Shown here piece by piece: positions 1 to 9,245 of a stretch of 64,000 nt of DNA. The notes beneath the pieces are model-generated. The model made no database searches, was not told the DNA's origin, and worked only from the letters and a program-made list of their open reading frames with translations. The stretch is taken from contig CAIVAT010000095.1 in the NCBI GenBank assembly GCA_903903985.1, positions 1-64,000 of the forward strand. The letters are read 5' to 3'. The DNA is from an uncultured Bacteroidales bacterium (GTDB taxonomy: Bacteria > Bacteroidota > Bacteroidia > Bacteroidales > FEN-979). Every line of letters starts with the position of its first letter. Positions within the stretch are counted from its first letter, which is position 1. Made by a program: the position numbers and the translations under genes.

Positions 1-120
1 AGTTTTAAGAATTTCATTGTAAACCTTATTTCTGGCTTGATCGCTTATTCCTTCCTGCCTAAAAAACCTTCAATCCGGTTTGAAGTTGTCAAATCAGAAC
101 AGCTGGCATTATTTTACTAA
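1..120 (+). CDS. C-terminal end of a probable transposase (partial, left edge)
   Basis: Frame 1 is open from the first base to a TAA at 118-120 and encodes 39 residues. The peptide contains NLISGLIAYSFLPKKPSIRF and ends QLALFY. This NL-x-GLIAY-x-F-x-PKKPS pattern with a QLxLF tail resembles the C-termini of Bacteroidota IS transposases (IS982-like or IS4-like), from memory and without a search. The gene would begin left of the window. The convergent neighbour is a FISUMP gene ending at 222. It could also be a chance open frame. Confidence 0.4.
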   Translation, partial: SFKNFIVNLISGLIAYSFLPKKPSIRFEVVKSEQLALFY

Positions 121-221
121 CCTTACATCGAACTCACGTTATCTATGTATAAACATTTGAGGTTCAAAGAAAAGTGAAAATATTTTCCATTTCGGGTCTT
201 TTTCCTGAAATATCCCGCTGG

Positions 222-1931
222 CTAGTTATTTCGCAGGCAGCGTACCGAAAATCCTTTCGCCTTATTGTCGGTCGAAATTGCTGCCGAGGCGGTGTTGTAA
301 TCGAGTTTCAGGTAATAGGCAGCGTTGGGGCCGGCTTCGGTGGATGACCAGAAAAACCCGTCGAAGGTCAGCAGGGTGAAGGTCCCGTTCAGTTCGCGCT
401 GTCCGCCCGGCAGCCCGGTGAACCCGCTTTCGTTCGTTGCGCCTGCGTTTGGCGAGGCCCAGTGCACCAGCCCGGTCTCTTTCATTTTCCCTCCGGCAAC
501 CGTAGCGCCGCCAAGGAATGCCACCAGGGCGTTCCAGTCGTTGAGGGTGGGCACATGCCAGCCGGTAGGGCAGACTCCGATCACAAACCCGGTTGGGACG
601 GGGTTCCAGGAGGTGGTGTTGGAGGCGCCGTTGAGGTATTGTACCGCTTCACCCCACTGGTAGAGGCCGCCATACACAGAACAGTTCGTTTCGGAGTTGT
701 TGTAGCAATATTTTTCAAGGATGCTGTTGTTGGTCTGTTCAACCGTCCCGTTGATCCGGGTCCCTGAATTGATATTGGATTTCAGCCAGCACTGGGAGCC
801 GATCTGCACGGTGTTATAGGTGTTCCCCAGCCAGGTTACGGTTGGCATCCCCGGGCAGGAGGTACCGCCGGGATTGGGAGCCGTTTGAAAGGAGAGTTGT
901 CCGCCATAGGAGATTCCTCCGCTGTTGGTGGCATAGGCACGAATATAATAGGTAGTGCCGGGAGTGAGCCCGGTGATGTTGCTCACAAAAGTGCCGGTGC
1001 CCGTTCCATCGGAGGTATGGCTGTTGGCGATGGTGGGATTCTGCGAGGTGCTCCAACAGATGCCACGGGCCGTTACCGCAGCTCCGCCTGAATCGGTCAC
1101 GTTCCCGCCGCTAGCCGCCGTGGTGGTGGTTACATTTGAGATCGAGGTGGTTTGAACCGTAGGCGGGGCGATATATACAGTTGTGTTGAAGGTAACATCG
1201 GCCCCATACGAGGTCCCAATGTTACTGGTTGAATAAGCCCTTACATGATAAGTCTTTCCGGAAGACAAGCCTGTCAGGTTGCTGGTGAATATCCCGATTC
1301 CGCTTCCGTCGCTCGTATGGTTGCCTGTAAAAGCAGGGTTAGGCAAGGTATCATAGCAAACCCCGCGCTGGTAGACCGAGGAACCTCCGTCCGCTGTCAC
1401 CTCTCCCCCACTGGTGGCAGAGTTGGTCGTGATGTTGGTTACGGATGGATTGGTGGTAACGGTTGGGTAGGTAGCGCCCGTCCAGGTTGGGATATGTGTA
1501 TGTGCCATCTGCAGGTTCTGCCCGGGTAAACCGGCCGGAAGGTTCGTCCAGGACGTGCCATTCCAGTAAAGAAGGTCACCGGTCGAAACTCCTGCCGGAA
1601 GCGATAAAGGATACCATCCATTCCCTTTCCAATAGTAATACCCGGGAGTGATCTGGTAGGGTTCGCTTCCTGCTGTAGCCGTATTGTACACCAATAATCC
1701 GGAAATTGGAGAGGTCACAGGTGCTGCCTCGTTCTGGGCGGTCAGTGCGACCCGGGGAGGGAGAAGCCCCCGATCGGTGAAGTTCACATCCAGCACTGCG
1801 GATGGATTGGGAGGGGAGCCATCCTGATTAATGGCGACCTGCGCATAGCCCGGCTGGTGGGCATAAAACAGGAAGAGAACGACGAATAGCAATGTCCTGG
1901 CTGAATTCATAAGCTTGAATGGATTGTTCAT
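222..1931 (-). CDS. FISUMP-domain secreted surface protein with two Fn3-like modules
   Basis: Secreted, probably surface-exposed protein of 569 residues; no enzymatic role is evident. Residues 1-30 are a signal peptide ending PGYA/Q. Residues 33-150 form the N-terminal module often seen in such proteins (DGSPPNPSAVLDV, GLLPPR, YYYWKGNGW). Two Fn3-like modules follow (about 160-250 and 258-350), each with SGG-V near its start and a TYYIRAYATN-type strand near its end. The C-terminal FISUMP domain (about 359-569) has NTVQIGSQCWL, YGGLYQWGEA, CPTGWHVPT, GFTGLPGG and the terminal SVRCL. No T9SS tail is visible. It lies 26 nt downstream of another FISUMP gene on the same strand, so co-transcription is likely. 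FISUMP domains are known from Fibrobacter and Bacteroidota surface proteins, but their function is poorly defined. Confidence 0.88.
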   Translation of the reverse strand: MNNPFKLMNSARTLLFVVLFLFYAHQPGYAQVAINQDGSPPNPSAVLDVNFTDRGLLPPRVALTAQNEAAPVTSPISGLLVYNTATAGSEPYQITPGYYYWKGNGWYPLSLPAGVSTGDLLYWNGTSWTNLPAGLPGQNLQMAHTHIPTWTGATYPTVTTNPSVTNITTNSATSGGEVTADGGSSVYQRGVCYDTLPNPAFTGNHTSDGSGIGIFTSNLTGLSSGKTYHVRAYSTSNIGTSYGADVTFNTTVYIAPPTVQTTSISNVTTTTAASGGNVTDSGGAAVTARGICWSTSQNPTIANSHTSDGTGTGTFVSNITGLTPGTTYYIRAYATNSGGISYGGQLSFQTAPNPGGTSCPGMPTVTWLGNTYNTVQIGSQCWLKSNINSGTRINGTVEQTNNSILEKYCYNNSETNCSVYGGLYQWGEAVQYLNGASNTTSWNPVPTGFVIGVCPTGWHVPTLNDWNALVAFLGGATVAGGKMKETGLVHWASPNAGATNESGFTGLPGGQRELNGTFTLLTFDGFFWSSTEAGPNAAYYLKLDYNTASAAISTDNKAKGFSVRCLRNN

Positions 1932-1957
1932 TATTTATAGCAATATTAAATTACAAT

Positions 1958-4663
1958 TCAGTTCTTAATACATCTGACAGAGCACCCATTCAGCCGATAA
2001 CTCCCGGAACTGTGGTCCAGGTCATCATCTAGGTAAAAGAGATACCACGCGTTTGTATAAATGGGTGTTGTGTTGTTTGGAGTGGAAGTCCAGAATTCTG
2101 AATCCTTTTTAAAATTGAAATAAAAGGAATAAAATGGTGACCAGAGTCCGGCCGGAAGAGCTGTAAATCCGCTGCTGTTCGTAGCACCCTGGTTGGGGTA
2201 TTCCCAGTGGTCGGTTCCGGCCTCCTTGAGTTTTCCGCCTACATTCCACATGTAGGGATTTTCCTCATGGCAATCGTAGGTATATTCCAATGCCTTGGCC
2301 ATGGTGCACCACTCGGCGTCCGTCGGGATATGCCAGCCAGGCGGGCAAATGCCGGTCACCGGCTCGGTGGGCGCCGGGTTCCAGTTGGCCGAATTGGAGG
2401 CCCCATTCAGGTATTGTATGGCCTCTCCCCACTGGTATAACCCGCCATAAATATCACAGTTCGATTCAAGATCTTCCGGGCAGTACTTTTCAATGACCTC
2501 ATTATTGGCCTGTGTATTGAATCCGTCAACCCTTGTGCCGACATTCAGGTTCTCCTGCAACCAGCATTGGTTTGCGATCCTGAGGGTATGGTAGGTCTTC
2601 CCTTCATAGGTCACCGTGGGTTGGCCTGCACAGGGTTCTCCCCCGGGTGTATTCCCGCTGATGAAAACGACCTGTTCACCATAAGAAGTTCCAGCACTGT
2701 TGGTGGCATACGCCCTTACATAATAAGTGGTTAGAGGAGCCAGGTTGACGAGGTTTCCGCTGAATACGCCGGTACCGGTTCCATCGACTGAATGCGGATA
2801 GCTGATATTGGGGTAGGGGGATGTACTCCAGCAGAATCCCCTGGCCGTCACATCTGCCCCCCCTGAAGTGGGTACACTCCCACCGGCGATTGCCGTGTTT
2901 ACCCCGACACTGGTCATCCCGGTAGTCATGACAGACGGGAGAGAAGATGCAGTGGTATCCTTGAGGCACCTTACCGAGAAGCCGGTATTTTTATCGCTCC
3001 AGGAGTTGTCCAGATCAAAGTTGTAGCAGGCCAGAACGCGCTTCATAGAGAGAGTCGGCGATCGTTCCGTGGCACTCCAGAAGAATGCCATGAACCACAT
3101 TTCGTCGAACCAACCTTCAACGCCAAATCCACCAGGCAACCCGGTGAAATGGGTAGAGTTGCTCGACCCGGCATCAGGACCTCCCCACATATCAGCAGAA
3201 TCGCTCTTCATTTTGTACCCTGCAATGGTATCATCTCCCAAATACAAGGACAGTTCGCTCCACTCGCCAAGGGTCGGAATATGCCATCCTGAAGGGCAAA
3301 TCCCCTGCACGGGCCCGATGGGAACCGGGTTCCAGGAGGTGGTGTTTGATGTATTGTTCTGGTAGTTCATCGCCTCTCCCCACTCGTATAATCCGCCGAA
3401 AACATTGCAGTTCGACGGATCGTTGCCATAACAGTGTTTCTGGATAATGCCATTGTTGGTCTGGGAAGCCGAACCGTATATGAAGGTGCCCACATTCAGA
3501 TTTTCCCGCAGCCAGCATTGGTTGCCGATCTTCACAGTATTATATGTCCTGTTGCTGTAGGTGATCGCCGGAGTGCCCGGGCAAGAACCCGGTAAATAAG
3601 GTTCAACGGTTTTAAAGGAAACCACGGCGCCATAGTTGGTGGCGATATAATTTGTGGCATAAGCCCTGATATAATACGTTGTGCCACTGGCCAGGGAGGA
3701 CAAGGCAACAAAGAAGCTCCCTGTCCCTGCCCCGGCGGCCGTGTGGTTCCCATCAACCGTCGGTGTCCCGCTGGTGGACCAGCACATGCCACGCTCAGTG
3801 ACCGCACTACCGCCGTCGGTCATCACATTGCCACCGCACGAGGCCGAGGTCTGCGTAATGTCGGTTACCGGGGAAGTGATCACGGACGGGCCAGTAACAA
3901 ACAACAAGGTGGTGAAGGTCACCTCTTTGCCGTAGGAGGTCCCCATGCTGTTGGTGGCATAGGCTCGTACGTGGTAAAGGGTGTTGTCATTGAGTCCGGA
4001 GATATGACAGTTGTATGCACCGAGGCCTGATCCCGATCCTTGATTCAGATCGTCCAGAGTTGGTCCCGGATCGGTGCTGTAACATATTCCGCGCGCAGTG
4101 ATCTCTGCTCCGCCATCCAGGAGAACCTCTCCCCCGATTTCAGCCTCGGCATACCCGATGTTATATGCGTCTGCTGTTGTGACCACAGGATAAGCCTGCC
4201 CTGTCCAGGCCGGGACATTGCCATCAGCCATGGTCAGGTATTGTCCTGGCATGCCGGCATGGATCCTGACCCATTGGGATCCGTTCCAGTACAGCATGTC
4301 CCCGGTATTCGATCCCTGTGGCGGAGAAATGTAGACCCATGCCGTACCGTTCCAATAGTAATACCCTGCCACCACATTGTTCGGCGGGGTTCCGGAAACA
4401 GTGGTATTGAATACCAGCAGCCCTGTTGCCGGGTTCGTCACCGGGGAAGCCTGGTCGGTGGAGACAAGGCGCACCCGGGGGGCCAGCAGCCCTTTCGAGG
4501 CCGATTTCACCTCCAGTCCCGCCGACGGATCGGGAGGGCTTCCGTCGTTGCTGATGCTTACCTGTGCCGATGAACGGATGACGGTAATTAAAAGCAGGAG
4601 AACAACCGGCAAAACAACGATTACCTGCTTCATTTGCCGCAAGAATGATGGAATTCGTTTCAT
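1958..4663 (-). CDS. Secreted protein with two FISUMP domains and three Fn3-like modules
   Basis: A 901-residue secreted protein with an internal duplication. The signal peptide ends near residue 33 (SSA/Q), followed by the PSAGLEV/GLLAPR module (35-150). Then come two Fn3-like modules (about 160-252 and 258-352), FISUMP copy 1 (about 360-568, with NTVKIGNQCWL and GFSVRCLKD), a third Fn3-like module (about 575-670) and FISUMP copy 2 (about 677-901, with HTLRIANQCWL, ending CSVRCIKN). The second copy is preceded by GGEPCAGQPTVTY, matching the linker in the neighbouring 4728-6155 protein. It starts at ATG 4663 and sits between two single-FISUMP paralogues, 64 nt downstream of one and 26 nt upstream of the other. 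Two FISUMP domains in one chain is the unusual feature. Function unknown; a surface adhesin or binding role is inference. Confidence 0.87.
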   Translation of the reverse strand: MKRIPSFLRQMKQVIVVLPVVLLLLITVIRSSAQVSISNDGSPPDPSAGLEVKSASKGLLAPRVRLVSTDQASPVTNPATGLLVFNTTVSGTPPNNVVAGYYYWNGTAWVYISPPQGSNTGDMLYWNGSQWVRIHAGMPGQYLTMADGNVPAWTGQAYPVVTTADAYNIGYAEAEIGGEVLLDGGAEITARGICYSTDPGPTLDDLNQGSGSGLGAYNCHISGLNDNTLYHVRAYATNSMGTSYGKEVTFTTLLFVTGPSVITSPVTDITQTSASCGGNVMTDGGSAVTERGMCWSTSGTPTVDGNHTAAGAGTGSFFVALSSLASGTTYYIRAYATNYIATNYGAVVSFKTVEPYLPGSCPGTPAITYSNRTYNTVKIGNQCWLRENLNVGTFIYGSASQTNNGIIQKHCYGNDPSNCNVFGGLYEWGEAMNYQNNTSNTTSWNPVPIGPVQGICPSGWHIPTLGEWSELSLYLGDDTIAGYKMKSDSADMWGGPDAGSSNSTHFTGLPGGFGVEGWFDEMWFMAFFWSATERSPTLSMKRVLACYNFDLDNSWSDKNTGFSVRCLKDTTASSLPSVMTTGMTSVGVNTAIAGGSVPTSGGADVTARGFCWSTSPYPNISYPHSVDGTGTGVFSGNLVNLAPLTTYYVRAYATNSAGTSYGEQVVFISGNTPGGEPCAGQPTVTYEGKTYHTLRIANQCWLQENLNVGTRVDGFNTQANNEVIEKYCPEDLESNCDIYGGLYQWGEAIQYLNGASNSANWNPAPTEPVTGICPPGWHIPTDAEWCTMAKALEYTYDCHEENPYMWNVGGKLKEAGTDHWEYPNQGATNSSGFTALPAGLWSPFYSFYFNFKKDSEFWTSTPNNTTPIYTNAWYLFYLDDDLDHSSGSYRLNGCSVRCIKN

Positions 4664-4727
4664 ATATCCTGTTTTCTGATGTTGATTGACGGGAATAAAC
4701 CGGGAAATATTATTAAACTGCAGGCTG

Positions 4728-6155
4728 TTACTGGTTTTTCAGGCACCTCACGGAATATCCGGAGCTCTTGGTGAGTGTTTCCGGCCCGCAGAATTCATTA
4801 TTATAAAACAATTTATAACCGACAACAGATGTTGCCGAATTTTCAGTGGAGGTCCAGAAAAGAGCTGTCTGGAAAATCCCTCCGAAGGAGGCATATCCTC
4901 CCGGCAGTCCGGTGAAACCGCTCGAATTGGTGGCTCCCGAGTTGGGTGAAGCCCAGTGATATAAATCTGCCTCCTTCATCTTTCCGCCGGCAAGCCCCTC
5001 TCCGTCAAGCCAGGTGGTAAGTATATTCCATTCGGGCCAGGTCGGGATATGCCACCCCTCGGGGCAGATACCCTTGATATCACCCGTCGGAACCTGGCTC
5101 CATGCGGTCGTGTTGGTGGCTCCGTTCAGATACTGGACCAGCTCTGCCCACTGGTATAATCCGCCGTATATATCGCAATTGGACTCGAGATTATCGTAGC
5201 AATATTTCTCGATAACGGCATTGTTGGTCTGGTCCACCCATCCGTCGATCCGCGTGCCAATGTTCAGGTTTTCCTTCAGCCAGCACTGGTGAGCGATTTT
5301 TACCGTGTTATAGGTGACACCCCAGTAGCTCACCGTTGGCACGCCGGCGCATGGCTGGCCCCCGGAGGATGCGCTTGTTGTCCCGATGCCCGAAACTGCC
5401 GATGTCGTGACAGGTGGGGTATAACCGGTTGTAGCGAATGAAACCTGTCCGCCATAACCGGTTCCCACGCTGTTGGTCGCGTAGGCCCTCACAAAATAGC
5501 GGGTTGTTGGCTGAAGTCCGGTGAGATTGCTTGTATAATCTGTGGTGCCAAAGAATTCGTTGGTCAGGTTGTCGGCAATTGTCGGTTGTTGGATTGTACT
5601 CCAGCAAACTCCTTTAGCACTGACAAGTGCTCCGCCGTCGGAAGTAAATTTTCCCCCGCCGGTGGCAGTGGTTTGCGTAATCGCGGTGACAGAATCTGTT
5701 GTCAGGGAAGGTATGGTCGGGCCGGTCCACAAGGGAATCCCCTGCTGGGAGAGCTGCAATTTCTGTCCCGTTTTCCCGGGAGCAACCAGCGCCCATTTTG
5801 TACCGGTCCAGAACATTAGGTTTCCGTTGGTTGATCCCTGTGGTGGCTGGATGGAAATCCATTTGGCCCCATTCCAGTAATAATATCCCGGACTGACCTC
5901 AAAAGGCGGCAAACCTGCTGCAGCTGTATTGAAAACAATAAGACCGGTCGCCGGAGATGTAACCGGGGCAGACTGATTGGTTGCAGCCAAAGCCATCCGG
6001 GGGGGCAGCAAACCTTGTGTTGAGCTGATTACATCAAGAGCGGCAGAGGGATCAGCCGTGGTGCCGTCGTTGCTGATGCTGACCTGCGAGACAGCCTGAA
6101 ACGAAAAGGCAAAAAGAATGTGGCTTAAAAGGATCATTAAAACCTGCTTCTTCAT
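4728..6155 (-). CDS. FISUMP-domain secreted surface protein (one and a fragment Fn3-like modules)
   Basis: I prefer ATG 6155 (MKKQVLMILLSHILF) because it starts a clean signal peptide; the in-frame codon at 6197 only adds 14 residues before it. The 475-residue product has the usual order: signal peptide ending AVSQ, PSAALDV/GLLPPR module, WTGTKW linker, one full Fn3-like module (TTRYFVRAYATNS), and a C-terminal FISUMP domain (NTVKIAHQCWL, YGGLYQWAEL, GICPEGWHIPT, SGYSVRCLKN). A second Fn3-like module begins (PPVTTSAVSGIGTTSASSGG) but is cut after SSGG and joins directly to QPCAGVPTVSY, the start of FISUMP. This looks like loss of most of a module at a GG codon pair near 5358-5365. It is the first gene of the three-gene FISUMP set. 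Function unknown. Confidence 0.85.
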   Translation of the reverse strand: MKKQVLMILLSHILFAFSFQAVSQVSISNDGTTADPSAALDVISSTQGLLPPRMALAATNQSAPVTSPATGLIVFNTAAAGLPPFEVSPGYYYWNGAKWISIQPPQGSTNGNLMFWTGTKWALVAPGKTGQKLQLSQQGIPLWTGPTIPSLTTDSVTAITQTTATGGGKFTSDGGALVSAKGVCWSTIQQPTIADNLTNEFFGTTDYTSNLTGLQPTTRYFVRAYATNSVGTGYGGQVSFATTGYTPPVTTSAVSGIGTTSASSGGQPCAGVPTVSYWGVTYNTVKIAHQCWLKENLNIGTRIDGWVDQTNNAVIEKYCYDNLESNCDIYGGLYQWAELVQYLNGATNTTAWSQVPTGDIKGICPEGWHIPTWPEWNILTTWLDGEGLAGGKMKEADLYHWASPNSGATNSSGFTGLPGGYASFGGIFQTALFWTSTENSATSVVGYKLFYNNEFCGPETLTKSSGYSVRCLKNQ

Positions 6156-6197
6156 AATACAAGGGTTTACGTTGTAAAAATAATTATGAATTTTCAT

Positions 6198-6497
6198 ATC
6201 TGCAACAGAACGAAAAAAAAAATCAACGCCTGATCACACGCAAGGTATCATTGACGGCTGCTGTTGCCGGGATCAGCAGAAATGGGAGCAGATGATGGGC
6301 TAACCAACCCGGTACCATTCGGCCAGCCCAGCATCTGTTGGAACTATCGTCCGTTTTCTTTGTGAATTTTGCTGATAAAGTCAATGATCTTCAACCGGCA
6401 GGATATACAAGATATGTTTCCGGGATGGAGGGTATCGGCCGGCCATGTGATCGTAAAGAATAACCTTGGGCTGACCATGCTGAATGGAATCGTTCCT
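6198..6497. other. Intergenic stretch without recognised features
   Basis: About 300 bases between the start of a FISUMP gene and the end of a TPR membrane protein gene, both on the minus strand. I see no convincing open frame, hairpin with a T-run, or TAnnTTTG promoter. A promoter for the FISUMP set is expected near 6160-6230, but only a weak TATTTTTA-type match is visible. Confidence 0.5.
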
Positions 6498-8453
6498 TTA
6501 CCTGGCCTGCTGTTTCCTGTAATAGGCTGCTTTGGATGTATCGCCCAGCATGTTGCATATGGTCACCAGGTTTTCAACCAGGTGAGGATTATCAGGATGA
6601 ATGGAAAAAGATTGTTCCGAAAACTTCAGGGCATTGCGGTAATCCTTCTTCCGCATAAAAACAGTGCCGATATCGCCAAGCAGAGTCGCATCGCCGGGAG
6701 TCAGCTGCAGATTTCGTATCATATATTTCACGGCGGAATCGTATTGTTTGGCCCCGATGTAAAGGTATCCGATGTTGTGCAATGATTTTCTGTCTTTTGG
6801 ATCAACAAGAGCCGCTCTTTTAAACAAGGCGATTGCCTCGTCCACATGGCCGGTTTCATTTTCAAGAACCCCTGAATTATATAATGCATAGGTGTTTTCA
6901 GGATAGATTTTCAGACTTGCTTCAAATTCGTTCCGGGATTTTTCCAGGAAACTCCTTTTCAAATCGGGATCCGTGGATGCATTTGAATTCTCAAAGTATT
7001 CATACGCAAGGGAGGCATGCGTCCTGGTGCTGTTGGGGGAAGCAATGACCCCTGATTCGAAAAGAGCCAGGTTGTTTTTCCAGTCCTGGTTCCGTGTAAT
7101 TGTTTTATACGAATAAAGGGAAAGGATGACCAGGATGGCGATATAAAAAAACATATCGTTTTGCACCGGTTTGCCATCCCGGCTGATGTGGGTAAACTTT
7201 TTCAAAAGAAATGCGACAGAAATGCAAAAACCCACGGAAGGTGTCATCAGGAAACGCTCTCCCATGGTTGCACCGATCAGGAAAAACAGGTTGGAAACAA
7301 CCAGGATGGTGATAAAAAAGTAAAGGATCGTAAAACTGTGGATATCTTTCTTCCGGATGGTGAACAGTGCATAAGCAACCATTGAACCTGTTACAAGAAG
7401 TACAAAGATGACTGCGGGATTGGAAAATCCCGTAAGGGGAATCTGGTTGTACGAGTAATCCCAGCTCAAAGTATAAGGGAAAACGAGAAGGAGTAAGTAT
7501 TTCCCAAGGATGAGCATGGCGGTTGCCAGGCGAACAGGAATGCTGCCCGCCCCTGCAAGGGAGTTGTTCAGAAGGGTAACCTGTTCACCGAAAGTCACCG
7601 AGTCAAGGATACGGGCCCGCAGGAACAAATAAAGACCGGCCACGATGAAAAAAGGCAAACTGATCAGGAGGCCTTTTTTTAACCGGGTATCCCTGAAAAA
7701 CCATATGGCAAGCGGAATGACAACAAGATAGGTAACGGATTGCTCTTTGGTAAGCAATGAAGAAAAAAAGAATAATAAACTCAGAAGAAAACGGAATATT
7801 TTTCCGGTATCGACATACCGGAAAAGAAAAAGCAAGGTGGATAACAGAAACAGCAGGGAGAGAATCTCATCACGGCTTTTAATGTTGGCAACTGCCTCGG
7901 TGTGAACCGGATGGGCTATAAACAAAAGGGTGATCGCCAGCGGGATGGTGTACGGAATGCTCTTGAATAACCTTTTTAAGAGCAAAAAAAGGACAAGCCC
8001 GGTGAGGGCAAAAAAGAAAATATTGAAAAAATGATGGATTTTGGGATCGTTTCCCCATATGCCCACTTCCACTGCAAACGACATCAGTGAAACCGGCCGG
8101 TAAGCCTGGTCATTCCTTTTATTGAAGCCATAAAAAAAACCCCAGGAAAAGATATCCGGGATGCCTGCCATGCCTTTTTGTACGAAGGTATTTGAACGGG
8201 TAACAAAATCGTCGTCAAGAGCATAGGAATGCCGCAGGGTATTCCCATAGAGGATAAAAGTGAAAACAAAAATAATGATGACAAACAACAGCTGGGCTGG
8301 TTTGCTTTTACTGGCACCTGGCGCCCCTGGTTTTTTTCCAATCCCGGGATCCGGTTTTACGCCTTTTTTTTTATTTCCTGGTTGTCTGATGGGGTTTGGT
8401 TTATTGGGGCGGAAACTCGTCGCTACGCTCCTCGAACAGTCCGCAGTTTTCAA
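6498..8453 (-). CDS. TMTC/PMT-like polytopic membrane protein with C-terminal TPRs
   Basis: A 651-residue protein with a basic, proline-rich N-terminus (residues 1-50), roughly ten hydrophobic helices (about 53-455) and tetratricopeptide repeats (about 475-651, for example ALYNSGVLENETGHVDEAI and SLHNIGYLYIGAKQYDSAV). The motif YALDDDFVTR followed by AYRPVSLMSFAVEV is typical of TMTC-like and GT39-related membrane proteins, where paired acidic residues in the first periplasmic loop are thought to be catalytic. A glycosyltransferase role on secreted proteins is inference. The start is uncertain: 8453 is a TTG, a stop lies two codons upstream, and no ATG precedes the first helix. The first codons overlap a repeat-like stretch rich in A-runs, so the N-terminus may be altered by insertion or frameshift. 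Confidence 0.75.
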   Translation of the reverse strand: MKTADCSRSVATSFRPNKPNPIRQPGNKKKGVKPDPGIGKKPGAPGASKSKPAQLLFVIIIFVFTFILYGNTLRHSYALDDDFVTRSNTFVQKGMAGIPDIFSWGFFYGFNKRNDQAYRPVSLMSFAVEVGIWGNDPKIHHFFNIFFFALTGLVLFLLLKRLFKSIPYTIPLAITLLFIAHPVHTEAVANIKSRDEILSLLFLLSTLLFLFRYVDTGKIFRFLLSLLFFFSSLLTKEQSVTYLVVIPLAIWFFRDTRLKKGLLISLPFFIVAGLYLFLRARILDSVTFGEQVTLLNNSLAGAGSIPVRLATAMLILGKYLLLLVFPYTLSWDYSYNQIPLTGFSNPAVIFVLLVTGSMVAYALFTIRKKDIHSFTILYFFITILVVSNLFFLIGATMGERFLMTPSVGFCISVAFLLKKFTHISRDGKPVQNDMFFYIAILVILSLYSYKTITRNQDWKNNLALFESGVIASPNSTRTHASLAYEYFENSNASTDPDLKRSFLEKSRNEFEASLKIYPENTYALYNSGVLENETGHVDEAIALFKRAALVDPKDRKSLHNIGYLYIGAKQYDSAVKYMIRNLQLTPGDATLLGDIGTVFMRKKDYRNALKFSEQSFSIHPDNPHLVENLVTICNMLGDTSKAAYYRKQQAR

Positions 8454-8595
8454 CGCTCATTCCTCGATTTTCATAACGTGACTTCCCTGAGGTGGCCCGT
8501 GTGCTTTGCATAAATTATTCCATTACAACGATCAGAATGTCAATGTCATGGCGATGTGATGACCAGGCAGCCCGGCTTGAAAGCAATAAAAAGAA

Positions 8596-8614
8596 GACGA
8601 CCTTTGGGGACGCC
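8596..8614 (-). terminator. Weak hairpin after the superoxide dismutase gene
   Basis: On the minus strand GGCGTCC and GGTCGTC can pair with one mismatch and one G-T pair around a CCAAA loop, followed by TTCTTTTT. It lies just downstream of the dismutase stop codon and fits a weak intrinsic terminator. Confidence 0.3.
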
Positions 8615-8626
8615 TCCTGCAATTTA

Positions 8627-9202
8627 TTATAATCTGCCGGCAACCGCATCCCAATCAATCAACTTCCAGAAATCAGCGATGTAATCGGGCCTGACGTTTT
8701 GTTTATCGAGGTAATAAGCGTGTTCCCATACATCGCAGGTGAGCAGCGGAGTAGCCCCATGTTTGATGGGATTGCCGGCATTGCTTTCCTGAACGATCTC
8801 AAGGCTTCCATCATCTTTTTTAACCAGCCAGGCCCAACCGGAACCAAACAAGGTGGCAGCAGCGGCCGAGAATTTTTCCTTGAATTCGGCAAGTGATCCG
8901 AAGTTCTTTGAGATGGCCCCCGCCAGTATTCCGGTTGGCTCACCGCCCCCCTGTGGCTTCATGCAATTCCAGTAGAACGTATGGTTCCATACCTGGGCTC
9001 CGTTGTTGAAAATACCAGCACCGGCTTTCCTGACGATGTCATCGAGGGAAGCATTTTCAAACTCGGTGCCGATGATCAGTTTATTCAGGTTATTCACATA
9101 CGCCTGGTGATGCTTTCCATAATGGAATTCAATGGTACGCTTTGAAATATAAGGTTCCAGTGCATCCTGTGCATATGGAAGTTTGGGAAGTTCGTGTGTC
9201 AT
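8627..9202 (-). CDS. sodB: Iron (Fe/Mn-family) superoxide dismutase
   Basis: Converts superoxide to oxygen and hydrogen peroxide in the cytoplasm. The 191-residue length is normal for bacterial dimeric enzymes. The four metal ligands are visible: His27 (TIEFHYGKHH), His74 (AQVWNHTFYW), Asp157 and His161 (LLTCDVWEHAYYLD). Gln70 in AQVWNH and the FGSGWAWLV stretch point to the iron or cambialistic type rather than strict Mn. No signal peptide. It starts at ATG 9202, 43 nt after the stop of the CtpA-type protease on the same strand, with no TAnnTTTG box in the gap, so read-through from the protease gene is likely. Its presence suggests an organism that meets oxygen at least occasionally. Confidence 0.97.
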   Translation of the reverse strand: MTHELPKLPYAQDALEPYISKRTIEFHYGKHHQAYVNNLNKLIIGTEFENASLDDIVRKAGAGIFNNGAQVWNHTFYWNCMKPQGGGEPTGILAGAISKNFGSLAEFKEKFSAAAATLFGSGWAWLVKKDDGSLEIVQESNAGNPIKHGATPLLTCDVWEHAYYLDKQNVRPDYIADFWKLIDWDAVAGRL

Positions 9203-9245
9203 GATTTTTTTAATTTATGGTTTATAAATAAATGAAAAGTTAAAA

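Noticed and set aside
4040..4573. A 177-codon open frame on the plus strand
   Set aside because: It is antisense to the conserved double-FISUMP gene, has no recognisable domain or start signal, and follows from the codon bias of that gene.
6369..6785. A 138-codon open frame on the plus strand
   Set aside because: Most of it is antisense to the TPR region of the TMTC-like gene, and no domain is visible.
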